A DNA stretch of 64,000 bases from Ignavibacteria bacterium (GCA_947495975.1 CANMBE010000002.1:1-64000); one strand, 5' to 3'; counted from the stretch's first letter, positions 31,363 to 41,425 are shown. Numbers and translations: made by a program. Notes: generated from the letters alone by a model not told the origin.

Positions 31363-31910
31363 TGAAAAATGCATTAGCCCTCGTAAGCTTGGTCTTCATT
31401 GTCCTCATAGCCACTGTTTGTACAAGTGGCACGTCGCAAACCACAACCGTGGCGGCCAGAGTATTTGCCGTAGAGTCCGTTTCAAAAAGAGTTGACACCA
31501 AGGCCGTTGACTTTACATGGAAAGAAGGTGGCAAAACCATTTCCTTCTCTGAGTTTACAAAAGGCAAGGTTGTATTGCTGAACATTTGGGCTACGTGGTG
31601 TGGACCGTGCAGACGTGAAGTGCCAGACCTCGTTGCTCTTTCAAATGAACTTGCATCAAAGGGCGTGGTTGTTTTTGGTGTTAGTGTTGATCATAAAGAT
31701 GATCGTTTGCAGCTTGTAAAAACATTTTGTGAACGAATGGGAATTCCATACATAAACATCATTGACAATCTAGAGATTGCAGATGGGTACGGTAAGATTC
31801 AATCCATCCCTACGACCTTTATCATTGACCGTCAAGGAAATGTAGTCCAGAGAATCACGGGGTCGCAATCGAAGGAAGCCTTCCTAGCAGCATTGCAGAA
31901 GGCTATGTGA
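31362..31910 (+). CDS. TlpA/ResA-like thioredoxin-fold protein
   Basis: NIWATWCGPCRREVPDLVAL; signal peptide; start placed at MKNALALVSLVF. Confidence 0.9.
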   Translation: MKNALALVSLVFIVLIATVCTSGTSQTTTVAARVFAVESVSKRVDTKAVDFTWKEGGKTISFSEFTKGKVVLLNIWATWCGPCRREVPDLVALSNELASKGVVVFGVSVDHKDDRLQLVKTFCERMGIPYINIIDNLEIADGYGKIQSIPTTFIIDRQGNVVQRITGSQSKEAFLAALQKAM

Positions 31911-31917
31911 TCCGTCG

Positions 31918-33219
31918 TTAGCTCCAAATATCAATGACTAGTGACGGCTCCTGCACAACAGGAGCCGCTGTTATTTTTACGATGGAGTGTAGTTGAGCTG
32001 CTAACACATCTCTCTTGGTATCATCAGATGCATAAGCAAGTGCAATGGTATCACCTGACCGGACTTCACTACCTGCTGAGTGCAATAGTCGTACACCTGC
32101 AGCATGGTCAATGAAATCACTCTCTACAAAGCGGCCTGCTCCAGCGTCTATAGTGGCAAGGGCAAGTGAACGCGCGTCAACCTCACCAATATATCCATCT
32201 GTCGCTGCTACAATTTCAGCAGGGATCAAAGTAGAATAGTAGGCCACACTCTCATTCCAACTACCGCCTTGTCTAGCGATCATTTGATGAAATACAGAAT
32301 GAGCCATTTTAGACTTCCACACACCTGCAACTGTGTTCCTTGCATCCGCAATTGACGTTGCAACCTTTCCTAGCAATACCATTTGAGCAACGAGTTCGAT
32401 GGTAATTTCTTGAAGCCCCTTTTCAGCTGATGTAGCAAGCGCCAGTTCTGCTTCTTCAATCTCTAACCAGTTGCCAATAGTCATGCCAATGGGCGCATCC
32501 ATTCGGCTAAACACAAACGTTACGGGTAAACCAACCTCACTACATACTGCTTGCATAGACTCCGCTAGCGCACAAGCCTCGCCCAGAGTGTTCATAAATG
32601 CAGCGCGGCCAACCTTCATGTCCATTACAAGCCCATCGAGACCTTCTACAATTTTCTTGCTGAGAATAGATGCTGTTATGAGCCCTACATTTTCTACGGT
32701 ACCGGTTACATCTCGCAGCGCATACATGATCCTATCCGCGGGCACTAACTCGTGCGTTTGGCCAGCCATAAAGAGATTGTGGTGTTGCAGGAAACTCTCC
32801 ATCTCTTCTATCGAAAGACCCGTTCTGAATCCGCGGACACTTTCTAGTTTGTCTAATGTCCCGCCCGTGTGCCCCAGTCCTCGTCCACTTATCATGGGCA
32901 CACTCAGACCACACGCAACGGCCAGTGGGGCTAGAAGGAGTGAGACCTTGTCTCCTACCCCACCTGTTGAATGTTTATCGATTCGTGGTTGCTGGGAAAG
33001 CCCCCTAACAATGTGGGCCCCCGAATTTGCCATTGCAAGTGTCAGAGCGGCGGTCTCCTGCACGGTTAGTCCGCGCGTACAGGCTGCCATGAGAAAAGCT
33101 GCTATTTGAGGCTGACTCACTCGTTCTGTGACCATTCCCTCTACAAAGCTGCTCATCTCGTGTTTGGTCCACGGAGCCCCTTCCTTTTTCTGACGCAGTA
33201 ATTCTTTCGTGCTCTTCAT
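31918..33219 (-). CDS. deoA: thymidine/pyrimidine-nucleoside phosphorylase
   Basis: KHSTGGVGDKVSLLLAPLAVACGLSVPMISGRGLGHTGGTLDKLES signature; start placed at MKSTKELLRQKKEG. Confidence 0.95.
   Translation of the reverse strand: MKSTKELLRQKKEGAPWTKHEMSSFVEGMVTERVSQPQIAAFLMAACTRGLTVQETAALTLAMANSGAHIVRGLSQQPRIDKHSTGGVGDKVSLLLAPLAVACGLSVPMISGRGLGHTGGTLDKLESVRGFRTGLSIEEMESFLQHHNLFMAGQTHELVPADRIMYALRDVTGTVENVGLITASILSKKIVEGLDGLVMDMKVGRAAFMNTLGEACALAESMQAVCSEVGLPVTFVFSRMDAPIGMTIGNWLEIEEAELALATSAEKGLQEITIELVAQMVLLGKVATSIADARNTVAGVWKSKMAHSVFHQMIARQGGSWNESVAYYSTLIPAEIVAATDGYIGEVDARSLALATIDAGAGRFVESDFIDHAAGVRLLHSAGSEVRSGDTIALAYASDDTKRDVLAAQLHSIVKITAAPVVQEPSLVIDIWS
31945..31967. terminator. candidate hairpin terminator embedded in the 3' end of the convergent gene
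   Basis: perfect 9-bp stem CGGCTCCTG-CACAA-CAGGAGCCG followed on + strand by CTGTTATTTTT. Confidence 0.5.
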
Positions 33220-33230
33220 AGGTTTGCATA

Positions 33231-33992
33231 ATGAATGAAATACTACCTCGCTGTCCACATAATCTACGAAATGCAATCCGAGAGCTTCATCGCAGCTCGC
33301 ACAGAGAGGACGTACGTCAGTTTATCGTTGAAGGTCCTCATGCATGTGGGGATCTACTACAGGCCAATATCCTTCCAATTGCCGTAATTCTCCGTGATGA
33401 CGCAACGCAAGATAGTCAGTTCATTTCTCGTGGTTTTAGCGCTCTAGGCGTTGATGTTTTTGCCTGTGGCGCCAAGGATATGGAACTGATGGCCGATGCA
33501 TCGGCACCTCAGGATATCTTGATCCTCGCACGCTACTTTTTTGAGCGTCCCGTTGGATCGCGCGTGGTTGTTTTGGACGGGGTTTCTGACCCAGGCAATG
33601 TAGGATCCATTATTCGATCTGCTTGCTGGTTTGGGTGTACTGATGTAGTTCTTGGAGAGGGGTGCGCAGACGTTTACAATCCCAAGGTAGTTCGGTCCTC
33701 TGCCGGAGCACTCACAAGGGTGAACATCCTGAGGCGGCAATCGCTTATCGAATTGGTTGCTACGCTAGTGGATCGTCCTATTATAGCCGCGGTTGCCCAC
33801 GGGGGTGGTTCGTCAAACCAATTGCAGGGGCTGAAGTCATTTGCGATTATGATAGGATCAGAGGCGCATGGTCTCCAACGTGCGCTCATAGACCTTGCAA
33901 CGGTGCGTGTTACAATACCTGGTGGCAACGGCACGGAATCGTTAAATGCGGCAATTGCCACTTCAATCATGCTGTATGAGGCCACAAAGTGA
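33231..33992 (+). CDS. SpoU/TrmH family RNA 2'-O-methyltransferase
   Basis: LDGVSDPGNVGSIIRSACWFG, IGSEAHGL, VTIPGGNGTESLNAAIATSIMLYE. Confidence 0.92.
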   Translation: MNEILPRCPHNLRNAIRELHRSSHREDVRQFIVEGPHACGDLLQANILPIAVILRDDATQDSQFISRGFSALGVDVFACGAKDMELMADASAPQDILILARYFFERPVGSRVVVLDGVSDPGNVGSIIRSACWFGCTDVVLGEGCADVYNPKVVRSSAGALTRVNILRRQSLIELVATLVDRPIIAAVAHGGGSSNQLQGLKSFAIMIGSEAHGLQRALIDLATVRVTIPGGNGTESLNAAIATSIMLYEATK

Positions 33993-35074
33993 CCAAGCGT
34001 GTATTTGCGCCAGGCCCAGTTCCGGTGCCTCCAGACGTGATGGAGGCATGTGCACGGCCTGTTCTACACCATCGGAGTTCAGAATTCAAAGAGCTCTCGC
34101 AACATATTTGGAAAAACCTTCAAACAGTTTTCTGTACAATCAATCCAGTCCTCGTACTTGCGGGGAGTGGAATGTCTGGAATAGAGGCATGTATTGCCTC
34201 CACTGTAGCACCGGGCGACAAGGTCTTGGTAATCCGTCACGGACGGTTTGGCGAGCGACTTGCCGAGATCAATAGACGTTATGGAGCAACAGTCATCGAA
34301 CTCAGTGTTGAATGGGGTGAAACAGTTTCGATTGAGTTGATTGAAAATTGCCTGCGAGAAGAAGCCAACATCTCTACTGTTTGGCTCGTGCACAGCGAAA
34401 CCTCAACTGGTGTTGCCTTGGATCTGGAATCTGTTTCAGCAGTGGTCCATCGGTATGCACCAGACGCTCTACTGATGGTTGATGCCGTTCTCAGCATTGC
34501 GATACAAGAAGTTCAGACAGACCGTTGGAAGCTCGATGCCGTTGTCACAGGAATTCAAAAGGGGCTTATGTGTCCGCCTGGGCTTGCATGCCTATCCATC
34601 AGTGATCGGTTCATTGACCGGTTGAAGTATCGAGAGTCTCGTTCGTATACATTAGACCTCAAAGTTGTTTTGAAAGACCATCAGTGCGGTCTCTTTACCT
34701 GGACGCCTCCGGTGTCATTGATTGCAGGACTTCATGTTGCGCTAACGAATATTTGTCGTCGTGGATTACCAGAAGTTTGGGCACATCACACAGAACTGTC
34801 GGATTCCGTTCGGCAAAATGTAGAACTTCGCGGGATGGCGCTGTTTGGAACGTCAAACGCAAAGGGCGTAGTTGTGCTCGAGCACCCACAATCTTCCGAT
34901 ATCATTCGCCAACTTGACCGTGTCCATAATATGATCGTAATCGGTGGTCAGGACCAACTTGATAATCGTGTTATTCGTATTGGCACGTGTGGGTCGTATA
35001 CAATTGAAATGATGAATGAACTTTTTGATGCGATCGATAACGTGCTTTCTCTACCCATGAAGCCCCTTCCATGA
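33989..35074 (+). CDS. class V aminotransferase (alanine--glyoxylate/serine--pyruvate type)
   Basis: FAPGPVPVPPDVMEACARPVLHHRSSEF, VDAVLS, GIQKGLMCPPGLACLSIS. Confidence 0.9.
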   Translation: MTKRVFAPGPVPVPPDVMEACARPVLHHRSSEFKELSQHIWKNLQTVFCTINPVLVLAGSGMSGIEACIASTVAPGDKVLVIRHGRFGERLAEINRRYGATVIELSVEWGETVSIELIENCLREEANISTVWLVHSETSTGVALDLESVSAVVHRYAPDALLMVDAVLSIAIQEVQTDRWKLDAVVTGIQKGLMCPPGLACLSISDRFIDRLKYRESRSYTLDLKVVLKDHQCGLFTWTPPVSLIAGLHVALTNICRRGLPEVWAHHTELSDSVRQNVELRGMALFGTSNAKGVVVLEHPQSSDIIRQLDRVHNMIVIGGQDQLDNRVIRIGTCGSYTIEMMNELFDAIDNVLSLPMKPLP

Positions 35075-36318
35075 AAACAGTTGTGATTGCCAGTAGCAAT
35101 TCGCATAAAGTTGAAGAACTTATGCAGTTGTTTAGCGAACAGGGACTTGACTTTGATTGCATTGCGATGACCGACGTTGTTGGCCCCATTGTGATTGAAG
35201 AAACTGGGGTAACATTTGAAGAGAATGCTTACATAAAGGCATTGGCTGTTCATCAGCTTACGGGGCATCCTGTTGTTGCTGATGATAGCGGTCTTGAAGT
35301 TGATGTACTCAACGGTGAGCCAGGCGTGCTCTCGGCGCGATACTCTGGTCTTGGAGCAACAGACACAACCAACCGTGCCGCTCTTGCGAATGCGCTTGAT
35401 GCACAGGGCGTAACGGACTCCCCTGCCCGGTTTAGATGCGTCTTATGCTATATGGATGAATTTCGCACTGTTTTTGGCGTGGGAACAAGCGAAGGAATTG
35501 TTTACCGAGATGGGCGAGGAAGTAGTGGCTTTGGATATGATTCGCTGTTTGTTCCGCATGGCGAGTCTCGAACATATGCCGAACTCAGGCAATCAGAGAA
35601 GATGGCTATAAGTCATCGGGGTGCAGCAGTTGCTGATCTCTCTGCTCACCTGAGTGCATTCAAGAGTGAAGCTCATCATTTTACAACAAGCGATCCTCTT
35701 CCCACGACGGATGCATTAATAATGGCTTCTGTTTGTGCTGCAATAGGCAACGATGCTCAACTACGTTCAACTATTCAGCACTTTGTGAGAGATATCGATG
35801 ATGCAGTATTGCTTCACGAAGTCATACTTCAGACGTATCTCTTCGCAGGATTCCCTGTTGCCATCGAAGCACTTACCATTGCCGATGAAGAGTGTCGAAG
35901 TATTCTCGGTGATCTGCAGTGGAGCAATGCAGAGAGCTATGATGTTAAAGATTATACGGCAAGGGGCGAAGCACTCTGCAAACGTGTCTATGGAAGCGTT
36001 TATGATCGTATGATGACCAGACTTCAATCGATCACTCCAGAGCTACGTTCATGGATGATCATTGAGGGATATGGCAAAACGTTAAGCAGACCCGTGCTCG
36101 ACATCGTCACTCGCGAGCTCTGTATCGTTGGCGTGCTTGCTGCCTTAGAACATCACAATCAGCTACGATCACACGTGAGAGGTGCGTTGCTTGTTGGAGC
36201 AACAGCCAACCAACTTCGTTCATGTGCCGATGTTGTCTTTGAGCTGTGTGGCAAGAGACAGGGAAATGAAATTCTACGGCTTGTCCTTCAGCAGGAAACT
36301 TCGGTACTTGGCCACTGA
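35071..36318 (+). CDS. RdgB/HAM1-type non-canonical purine NTP pyrophosphatase fused to a carboxymuconolactone decarboxylase-like C-terminal domain
   Basis: N-term VVIASSNSHKVEEL, ADDSGLEVDVLNGEPGVLSARYSG, GFGYDSLFVP; C-term ELCIVGVLAALEHHNQLRSHVRGALLVGATANQLRSCADV. Confidence 0.85.
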   Translation: MKTVVIASSNSHKVEELMQLFSEQGLDFDCIAMTDVVGPIVIEETGVTFEENAYIKALAVHQLTGHPVVADDSGLEVDVLNGEPGVLSARYSGLGATDTTNRAALANALDAQGVTDSPARFRCVLCYMDEFRTVFGVGTSEGIVYRDGRGSSGFGYDSLFVPHGESRTYAELRQSEKMAISHRGAAVADLSAHLSAFKSEAHHFTTSDPLPTTDALIMASVCAAIGNDAQLRSTIQHFVRDIDDAVLLHEVILQTYLFAGFPVAIEALTIADEECRSILGDLQWSNAESYDVKDYTARGEALCKRVYGSVYDRMMTRLQSITPELRSWMIIEGYGKTLSRPVLDIVTRELCIVGVLAALEHHNQLRSHVRGALLVGATANQLRSCADVVFELCGKRQGNEILRLVLQQETSVLGH

Positions 36319-37155
36319 CGCAGAGCCCCAAACACCAAGCCCACCTTTTACATTACTTAGGCGATAGTCATATTGATTTCGCCGACCAAAGCCAACAAGT
36401 CGGAACCAATCAAGAAACGCTTTATCGGGCGCATATGCGCGAATTTCGTGTAGGCCAAACCACTTAAACCCATTCCAAACTACGGGCGTGCTGGGTTGCA
36501 AGGCGAATCCATACCGTGTACGCTCACTAGAAATTAATGTGCCGTCGTCAAACAGGTCCACCTCTCTTAATCGGCGATTGGTATCTGTTGTCTGAGGATT
36601 GAGATAGGAACCATAGGCAACTGTGTCGAGACATTCAATCGACAATATATATTGAGTTACACCTGGAACGGCCTGCCAATAAATATCGAGCGAATCATAT
36701 CGAAACAATTCATTGTCTTTACCAGGGTAACGAAAGGTGTCTCGTGGAGCTCGCACCCAATTAAACAATGGCGGTGTTTTCGATGAAGCAGTTAACGTAA
36801 ATCCTAATGCCCTGACGTCTGCGTTGTATGTAACACCAGACAAAACACGATACGATGTATCCTTGGCGCGGTACGTTCCACCGAGAGAATCAGGTGTGAA
36901 TTCCATAGGTATATCTGTGCCGTCAGCAGTAACAACAAACAATGCATCACGAATGGACGCCTCCGGGATCGAGAACGTATCCGTTACGGGTAGAGTACGA
37001 TAGACTCGAATGTTGTTAAGGGGCTCACCAACAAGCAGAAAGCCTTCAAGCACTACTTCAAGTGTATAATCAGTAGGAACTGGATCTTCACAGCTTGTTA
37101 GCAGCAACGAAACGCACGCAAGAATCACAATACTCATGGAGGATATATTCTTCAT
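36274..37155 (-). CDS. DUF4249-like lipoprotein
   Basis: lipobox LLLTSCEDP; VVLEGFLLVGEPLNNIRVYRTLPV; adjacent to TonB-dependent receptor as typical for DUF4249. Confidence 0.75.
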   Translation of the reverse strand: MKNISSMSIVILACVSLLLTSCEDPVPTDYTLEVVLEGFLLVGEPLNNIRVYRTLPVTDTFSIPEASIRDALFVVTADGTDIPMEFTPDSLGGTYRAKDTSYRVLSGVTYNADVRALGFTLTASSKTPPLFNWVRAPRDTFRYPGKDNELFRYDSLDIYWQAVPGVTQYILSIECLDTVAYGSYLNPQTTDTNRRLREVDLFDDGTLISSERTRYGFALQPSTPVVWNGFKWFGLHEIRAYAPDKAFLDWFRLVGFGRRNQYDYRLSNVKGGLGVWGSASVAKYRSFLLKDKP

Positions 37156-39488
37156 CAGAATTTCAATTCAAATGAAATTGTGGGAAGAATCGGCAGGAGC
37201 CGTACATCAGTAACTGCTGGGATTGATGCTGTTGTATCATAGAATCGGAACCATATATCCCGGCGCGAATACACATTGAAAACGTCTAAGAAGATGCGAA
37301 ATGGCAGGTCAAAGAGAGTTGTGTTGTAGTTCACGTTCAGATTCAACTGATGTGAGTTTGGAAGACGCAGTCCCCATCGCTGAGACGGGTTGACCATAAC
37401 AACTCCACCGTCCCACCCTGGCATTCTACCGCCCATGGATGACGAAGCACCAGTGTAGGATTGACCAGACTGGAACATGAACGACGCTCCAAACTCCCAA
37501 TGATCATTGAGCTTGTAAAGACCAGTAATTTTTAGGTCGTGCCTTCGATCGAACTTTGGACGAAATGTGTTGCCAAGGTTGACACTATCAAATCGCGAGT
37601 ACACAAAGCCAAGCGCGTAGCCAATCCAGCCAGTGAACTTACCCATCTTCTTCTGTAGGAAGAACTCAGCGCCATACGCCTGTCCAGCTCCAATATAGAA
37701 GACATCGGTAACATTGCGAGCTCGCGAATTATTCTGCCTGAGTTCATTGATGTTGTGTAGGGTCTTGTAATAAAGGTCAACGTTAAAGTCAAAACCTTCA
37801 AATGGCTGCGTTTCAACCGCCAAGATATAGTGATCTGCACGACCAGGAGGAACTGTATTGTCTGTAGGAAGCCATGTGTCAAAAAACGAAAAATCAGGTG
37901 CAGAAGCAAGCCGCAGATACTGATGATAGATACCCCATGCTGCCTTTACAGCAACGCCATCCGTTAGCTGATAACGAAGCGCAATACGTGGGTCAATGAG
38001 CATCTTTTGACTTGTTGACCAATAGCTAGCACGAAGACCACTTTGCACAGAGAAAGCGTCACTTACATTCCACGTGTTTTGAGCGTATACCGCATGAATG
38101 TTATCCCAGATATCAAGCAAGAAAATCGATGATTGACCTGATGATGATCCATCCGTACGCCCAGAGGTATTCTGCTCATATGTGAAGTTGTACAACGTAC
38201 CTTCATATCCAAACTTGAACGTTTGATCCTCATCGGCAAACCACTCAAACTCAGCTTTCAACGAATAATCTGTGATACTGTTATCGATTGCAAACTGAAA
38301 GCCCGCATTGTTTCCTGCGAATCCATTGTCATATCTACTTGCGCTGAAAGTGGCAACAGAGAAGAGGTCAGATGCATAAATGTGTGACCACCGAGCGGAG
38401 GTTGCCCTATTTCCAATACCTACATTGAATAAAAGTCCGGGCTGCGAAAAATTGAGATTGTCTCTTGTTAGAAATCCACTGACTGACACCTTGTCATCAT
38501 CAGACAAATCTTGTGTGAGTTTCGCATTCACATCATAAAAATTAAATGATGGAAAGGGGCTCTTTGGATCTTGAGGAAGTAATCCAAGGAGAAGGTCGAG
38601 ATATGTTGCTCTTGCACCTATGAACCAGGAACCACTGCCGAGTGGACCTTGCAACGATGCCCTCGATGAGATCAGACCAATTCCTACAAGACCCTCTACG
38701 TGATCGCGGTTGCCATCTTTTTGTGTGATGTTTAGCACCGCTGACATTCTTCCACCATATTCCGCTGGGAAGCCACCCTTGATGAGATCAACTCCCTTGA
38801 TAGCATCATTATTAAAGGCAGAAATAAAACCAAACAAGTGCGTTGGGTTGTAAACAGTCATTCCATCTAACAACACAAGATTTTGATCTGGTGATCCGCC
38901 TCTAATGAAGAGACCAGAAGATATTTGCGAGGAGGACAATACACCTGGAAGCATCAGAAGTGCTCTAAAGATATCGGCCTCTCCACCAATGCGGATTTGA
39001 GAGAGTTGCTCAATAGGAATATTTACCTGTGAGATTGATATCTGACGCTTGTCTTCTAATCTATCGGCCGTAACAGTAATCTCATTACCAGAGGTCTTTG
39101 ATTGCTTCATTTGTATGCGAAGCTTTAGAGGAACTCCATTTTCCAGAACCACCTTGGTCTCTGACTTCACATACCCGATATAGCTCACAACGATGATTTG
39201 GTCACCAGACGGAATCTTCCCTATTGAGAAGTACCCAGATTTGTTCGTATAGGCGCCAAGCTTTGTACCCTTGACTGTTATGGTAGCGCCAATGAGTGTT
39301 TCTTTGGTGATCTCGTCCACAGCAAAGCCACTGACAGCGTTTGTCCCTTCCGTGGTATATCCTGCGGAACGGATGGGGGCTGCCAGGCTGAAAAGCGCAA
39401 CGAGAGCGACTGATATGCGGCGTATTGGTATTAACATGTAGTTCTTGGGTGCGGTTAACGGATACAATCCTTCTTTGTTGTAATTCAT
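37155..39488 (-). CDS. TonB-dependent receptor with CarboxypepD_reg-like N-terminal domain
   Basis: VSGFAVDEITKETLIGATITVKGTKLGAYTNKSGYFSI; plug LSSSQISSGLFIRGGSPDQNLVLLDGMTVYNPTHLFGF; C-terminal beta-barrel. Confidence 0.92.
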   Translation of the reverse strand: MNYNKEGLYPLTAPKNYMLIPIRRISVALVALFSLAAPIRSAGYTTEGTNAVSGFAVDEITKETLIGATITVKGTKLGAYTNKSGYFSIGKIPSGDQIIVVSYIGYVKSETKVVLENGVPLKLRIQMKQSKTSGNEITVTADRLEDKRQISISQVNIPIEQLSQIRIGGEADIFRALLMLPGVLSSSQISSGLFIRGGSPDQNLVLLDGMTVYNPTHLFGFISAFNNDAIKGVDLIKGGFPAEYGGRMSAVLNITQKDGNRDHVEGLVGIGLISSRASLQGPLGSGSWFIGARATYLDLLLGLLPQDPKSPFPSFNFYDVNAKLTQDLSDDDKVSVSGFLTRDNLNFSQPGLLFNVGIGNRATSARWSHIYASDLFSVATFSASRYDNGFAGNNAGFQFAIDNSITDYSLKAEFEWFADEDQTFKFGYEGTLYNFTYEQNTSGRTDGSSSGQSSIFLLDIWDNIHAVYAQNTWNVSDAFSVQSGLRASYWSTSQKMLIDPRIALRYQLTDGVAVKAAWGIYHQYLRLASAPDFSFFDTWLPTDNTVPPGRADHYILAVETQPFEGFDFNVDLYYKTLHNINELRQNNSRARNVTDVFYIGAGQAYGAEFFLQKKMGKFTGWIGYALGFVYSRFDSVNLGNTFRPKFDRRHDLKITGLYKLNDHWEFGASFMFQSGQSYTGASSSMGGRMPGWDGGVVMVNPSQRWGLRLPNSHQLNLNVNYNTTLFDLPFRIFLDVFNVYSRRDIWFRFYDTTASIPAVTDVRLLPILPTISFELKF

Positions 39489-39549
39489 ATAATCGAATCA
39501 AATTCGGAGCGAACGTATACCATTGAATCGGTGTTGAGCTATTGATGAC

Positions 39550-39557
39550 TAATTTTG
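39550..39557 (+). promoter_or_regulatory. candidate Bacteroidetes-type -7 element (TAATTTTG)
   Basis: exact TAnnTTTG match 46 nt upstream of the ferredoxin start; no convincing -33 TTG at standard spacing. Confidence 0.3.
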
Positions 39558-39603
39558 TGGGTATCCGAGAAATAAACAAAGCAACAAGAGCGTCGATAAG
39601 AAC

Positions 39604-39951
39604 ATGGCTATATATATCACGAGTGACTGCATTAACTGCGGAGCATGCGAACCTGAATGTCCCAACACTGCGATTTACGATGCAGGTGCCGAATGGGAAC
39701 TTGCAGGATCGAAATATTTTGATAGCACTTCCCCTGGTAATTTTAAGGGCGAGTTTTTTTCTCCTGAATTTTACTTTATTGTTCCTGATAAATGCACGGA
39801 GTGCAAGGGCTTTCATGATGAGCCGCAGTGTGCCGCTGTATGTCCAGTTGATTGCTGTCTCCCCGATCCACACAATGTTGAAAATGAAGAGCAGCTTTTG
39901 AAGAAGAAGGACTACCTCGACGGAATCGATCAGTTGCGCCTGCGAGCATAA
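39604..39951 (+). CDS. 4Fe-4S dicluster ferredoxin
   Basis: [12 protein letters not shown] and [22 protein letters not shown] cysteine motifs. Confidence 0.93.
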   Translation: MAIYITSDCINCGACEPECPNTAIYDAGAEWELAGSKYFDSTSPGNFKGEFFSPEFYFIVPDKCTECKGFHDEPQCAAVCPVDCCLPDPHNVENEEQLLKKKDYLDGIDQLRLRA

Positions 39952-39955
39952 CTGC

Positions 39956-41425
39956 ATGTTCGCCGAACTTCATGTTGAGCGCGGACGATTGCGAGCTATT
40001 CTGCCGTGCACAACGGGAACGATTGTACGAACGGAAACCGACTCATTCGACTATCCTGGCTGTCACGTCTTGCCTGGCTTCGTAGACAACCATGCACACA
40101 TCGTAGGTCTTGGTGAACGTCTTTCACTTGTTTCGTTACACGAATCAAGAAGTGAAGATGAGTGCGTTCAATTGCTTGTAAAAGCTGGCGCTGCCCCCAA
40201 CGGATGGGTTCGTGCAATGGGATGGAACCAAGAGCATTGGCCTCAGGGTCGCTGGCCAACACGAGAGTTACTTGACCGAGCTTATCCAGACACTCCCGTT
40301 GCTGCCTCTCGCGTAGATGGTCATGCCATGTGGGTGAACTCTGCGGCGCTGAAGGTATCTGGCATTGAGCCTACCAACCACACAGGAATACTCCTCGACG
40401 ATGAGATGCTCCCTATTTGGTTGAGCATTCCTCCACGCTCTGCAGATGAAATACGTTCAATGATCGTAGCGGCCACCTCGTTGTGTTCGAGGATGGGCAT
40501 CACAGAAATCCACGACATGGATGTTGCCAACGTGTGGCATGAACCGTTTCGATTGTTAGCTGAGCAAGGGGCTCTTCCGGTTCGTGTACAATCATTTGTG
40601 AGAGCTCAGCAAGATGAATGGCGTGCTGCTGGACTCCTTCCTGCAGTGGGTGAGTTTGTGCGATTAGCAGGAGTGAAATATTACGCAGACGGGGCGCTGG
40701 GCTCACGTGGAGCAAAATTGTTAGCCCCCTACTCAGATGACTCAACTACAGATGGCATTCAGCTTTTATCTGTTGACGAGATGACTCAGAAGGCGCGTGA
40801 TGCAATTGACATGGGGTGGCCGAGCATTGCGATTCATGCAATTGGTGACGCAGCTGTTCGCAATGTCCTCGATACGTATGCAAACGTTCGATCGTGGAGC
40901 GACGGCAAGGATATGATACTTCGTCTGGAGCATGCGCAACACGTGCACCCAGATGATGTGGTACGAATGGCCGAACTCAACGTATTTGCCTGTGTGCAAC
41001 CTTCGCATTGTATGAGCGATGCTCGGATGGCTGAACAACGTCTCGGTCCGAGCAGGCTCTCATGGGCGTATCGTTGGCGCAGTTTACTTGATGCAGGTGT
41101 ATGCATTGGTGCTGGGTCTGACTTCCCTATTGAGTCGCCTAACGTACTTGATGGTATCACTGCATTTGTAGAGAGAATTCCCAACGATGATACGAATGCA
41201 TGGCAAGGTCAAGAGCGCATAACGGTAGCAGAGGCCGTGGCAGCATACACATCAGGTGCGCACGCAACCTCAGGCATGGAGTATCGCAGAGGGCAAATAG
41301 AGGTTGGGTTTGATGCTGATCTTGTGATTCTTGATAGAGACATTGAGAACGTTTCACCGAGCGACATTTCATCAGCAAGGGTGATGGCTACATTTGTTGC
41401 TGGCAAACGCAGGTATTATTCATGA
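39956..41425 (+). CDS. amidohydrolase family protein (YtcJ-like)
   Basis: GFVDNHAHI, AIHAIGDAAV, GSDFPIESPNVLDGI, EYRRGQIEVGFDADLVILDRD. Confidence 0.88.
   Translation: MFAELHVERGRLRAILPCTTGTIVRTETDSFDYPGCHVLPGFVDNHAHIVGLGERLSLVSLHESRSEDECVQLLVKAGAAPNGWVRAMGWNQEHWPQGRWPTRELLDRAYPDTPVAASRVDGHAMWVNSAALKVSGIEPTNHTGILLDDEMLPIWLSIPPRSADEIRSMIVAATSLCSRMGITEIHDMDVANVWHEPFRLLAEQGALPVRVQSFVRAQQDEWRAAGLLPAVGEFVRLAGVKYYADGALGSRGAKLLAPYSDDSTTDGIQLLSVDEMTQKARDAIDMGWPSIAIHAIGDAAVRNVLDTYANVRSWSDGKDMILRLEHAQHVHPDDVVRMAELNVFACVQPSHCMSDARMAEQRLGPSRLSWAYRWRSLLDAGVCIGAGSDFPIESPNVLDGITAFVERIPNDDTNAWQGQERITVAEAVAAYTSGAHATSGMEYRRGQIEVGFDADLVILDRDIENVSPSDISSARVMATFVAGKRRYYS

Noticed and set aside
32471-33109. 212-aa plus-strand ORF
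   Set aside because: Antisense to deoA; Ser/Pro/Arg-rich composition typical of shadow ORFs
39202-39957. 251-aa minus-strand ORF spanning the ferredoxin gene and TonB-receptor start
   Set aside because: Antisense to the ferredoxin and out of frame with the receptor; no coherent domain
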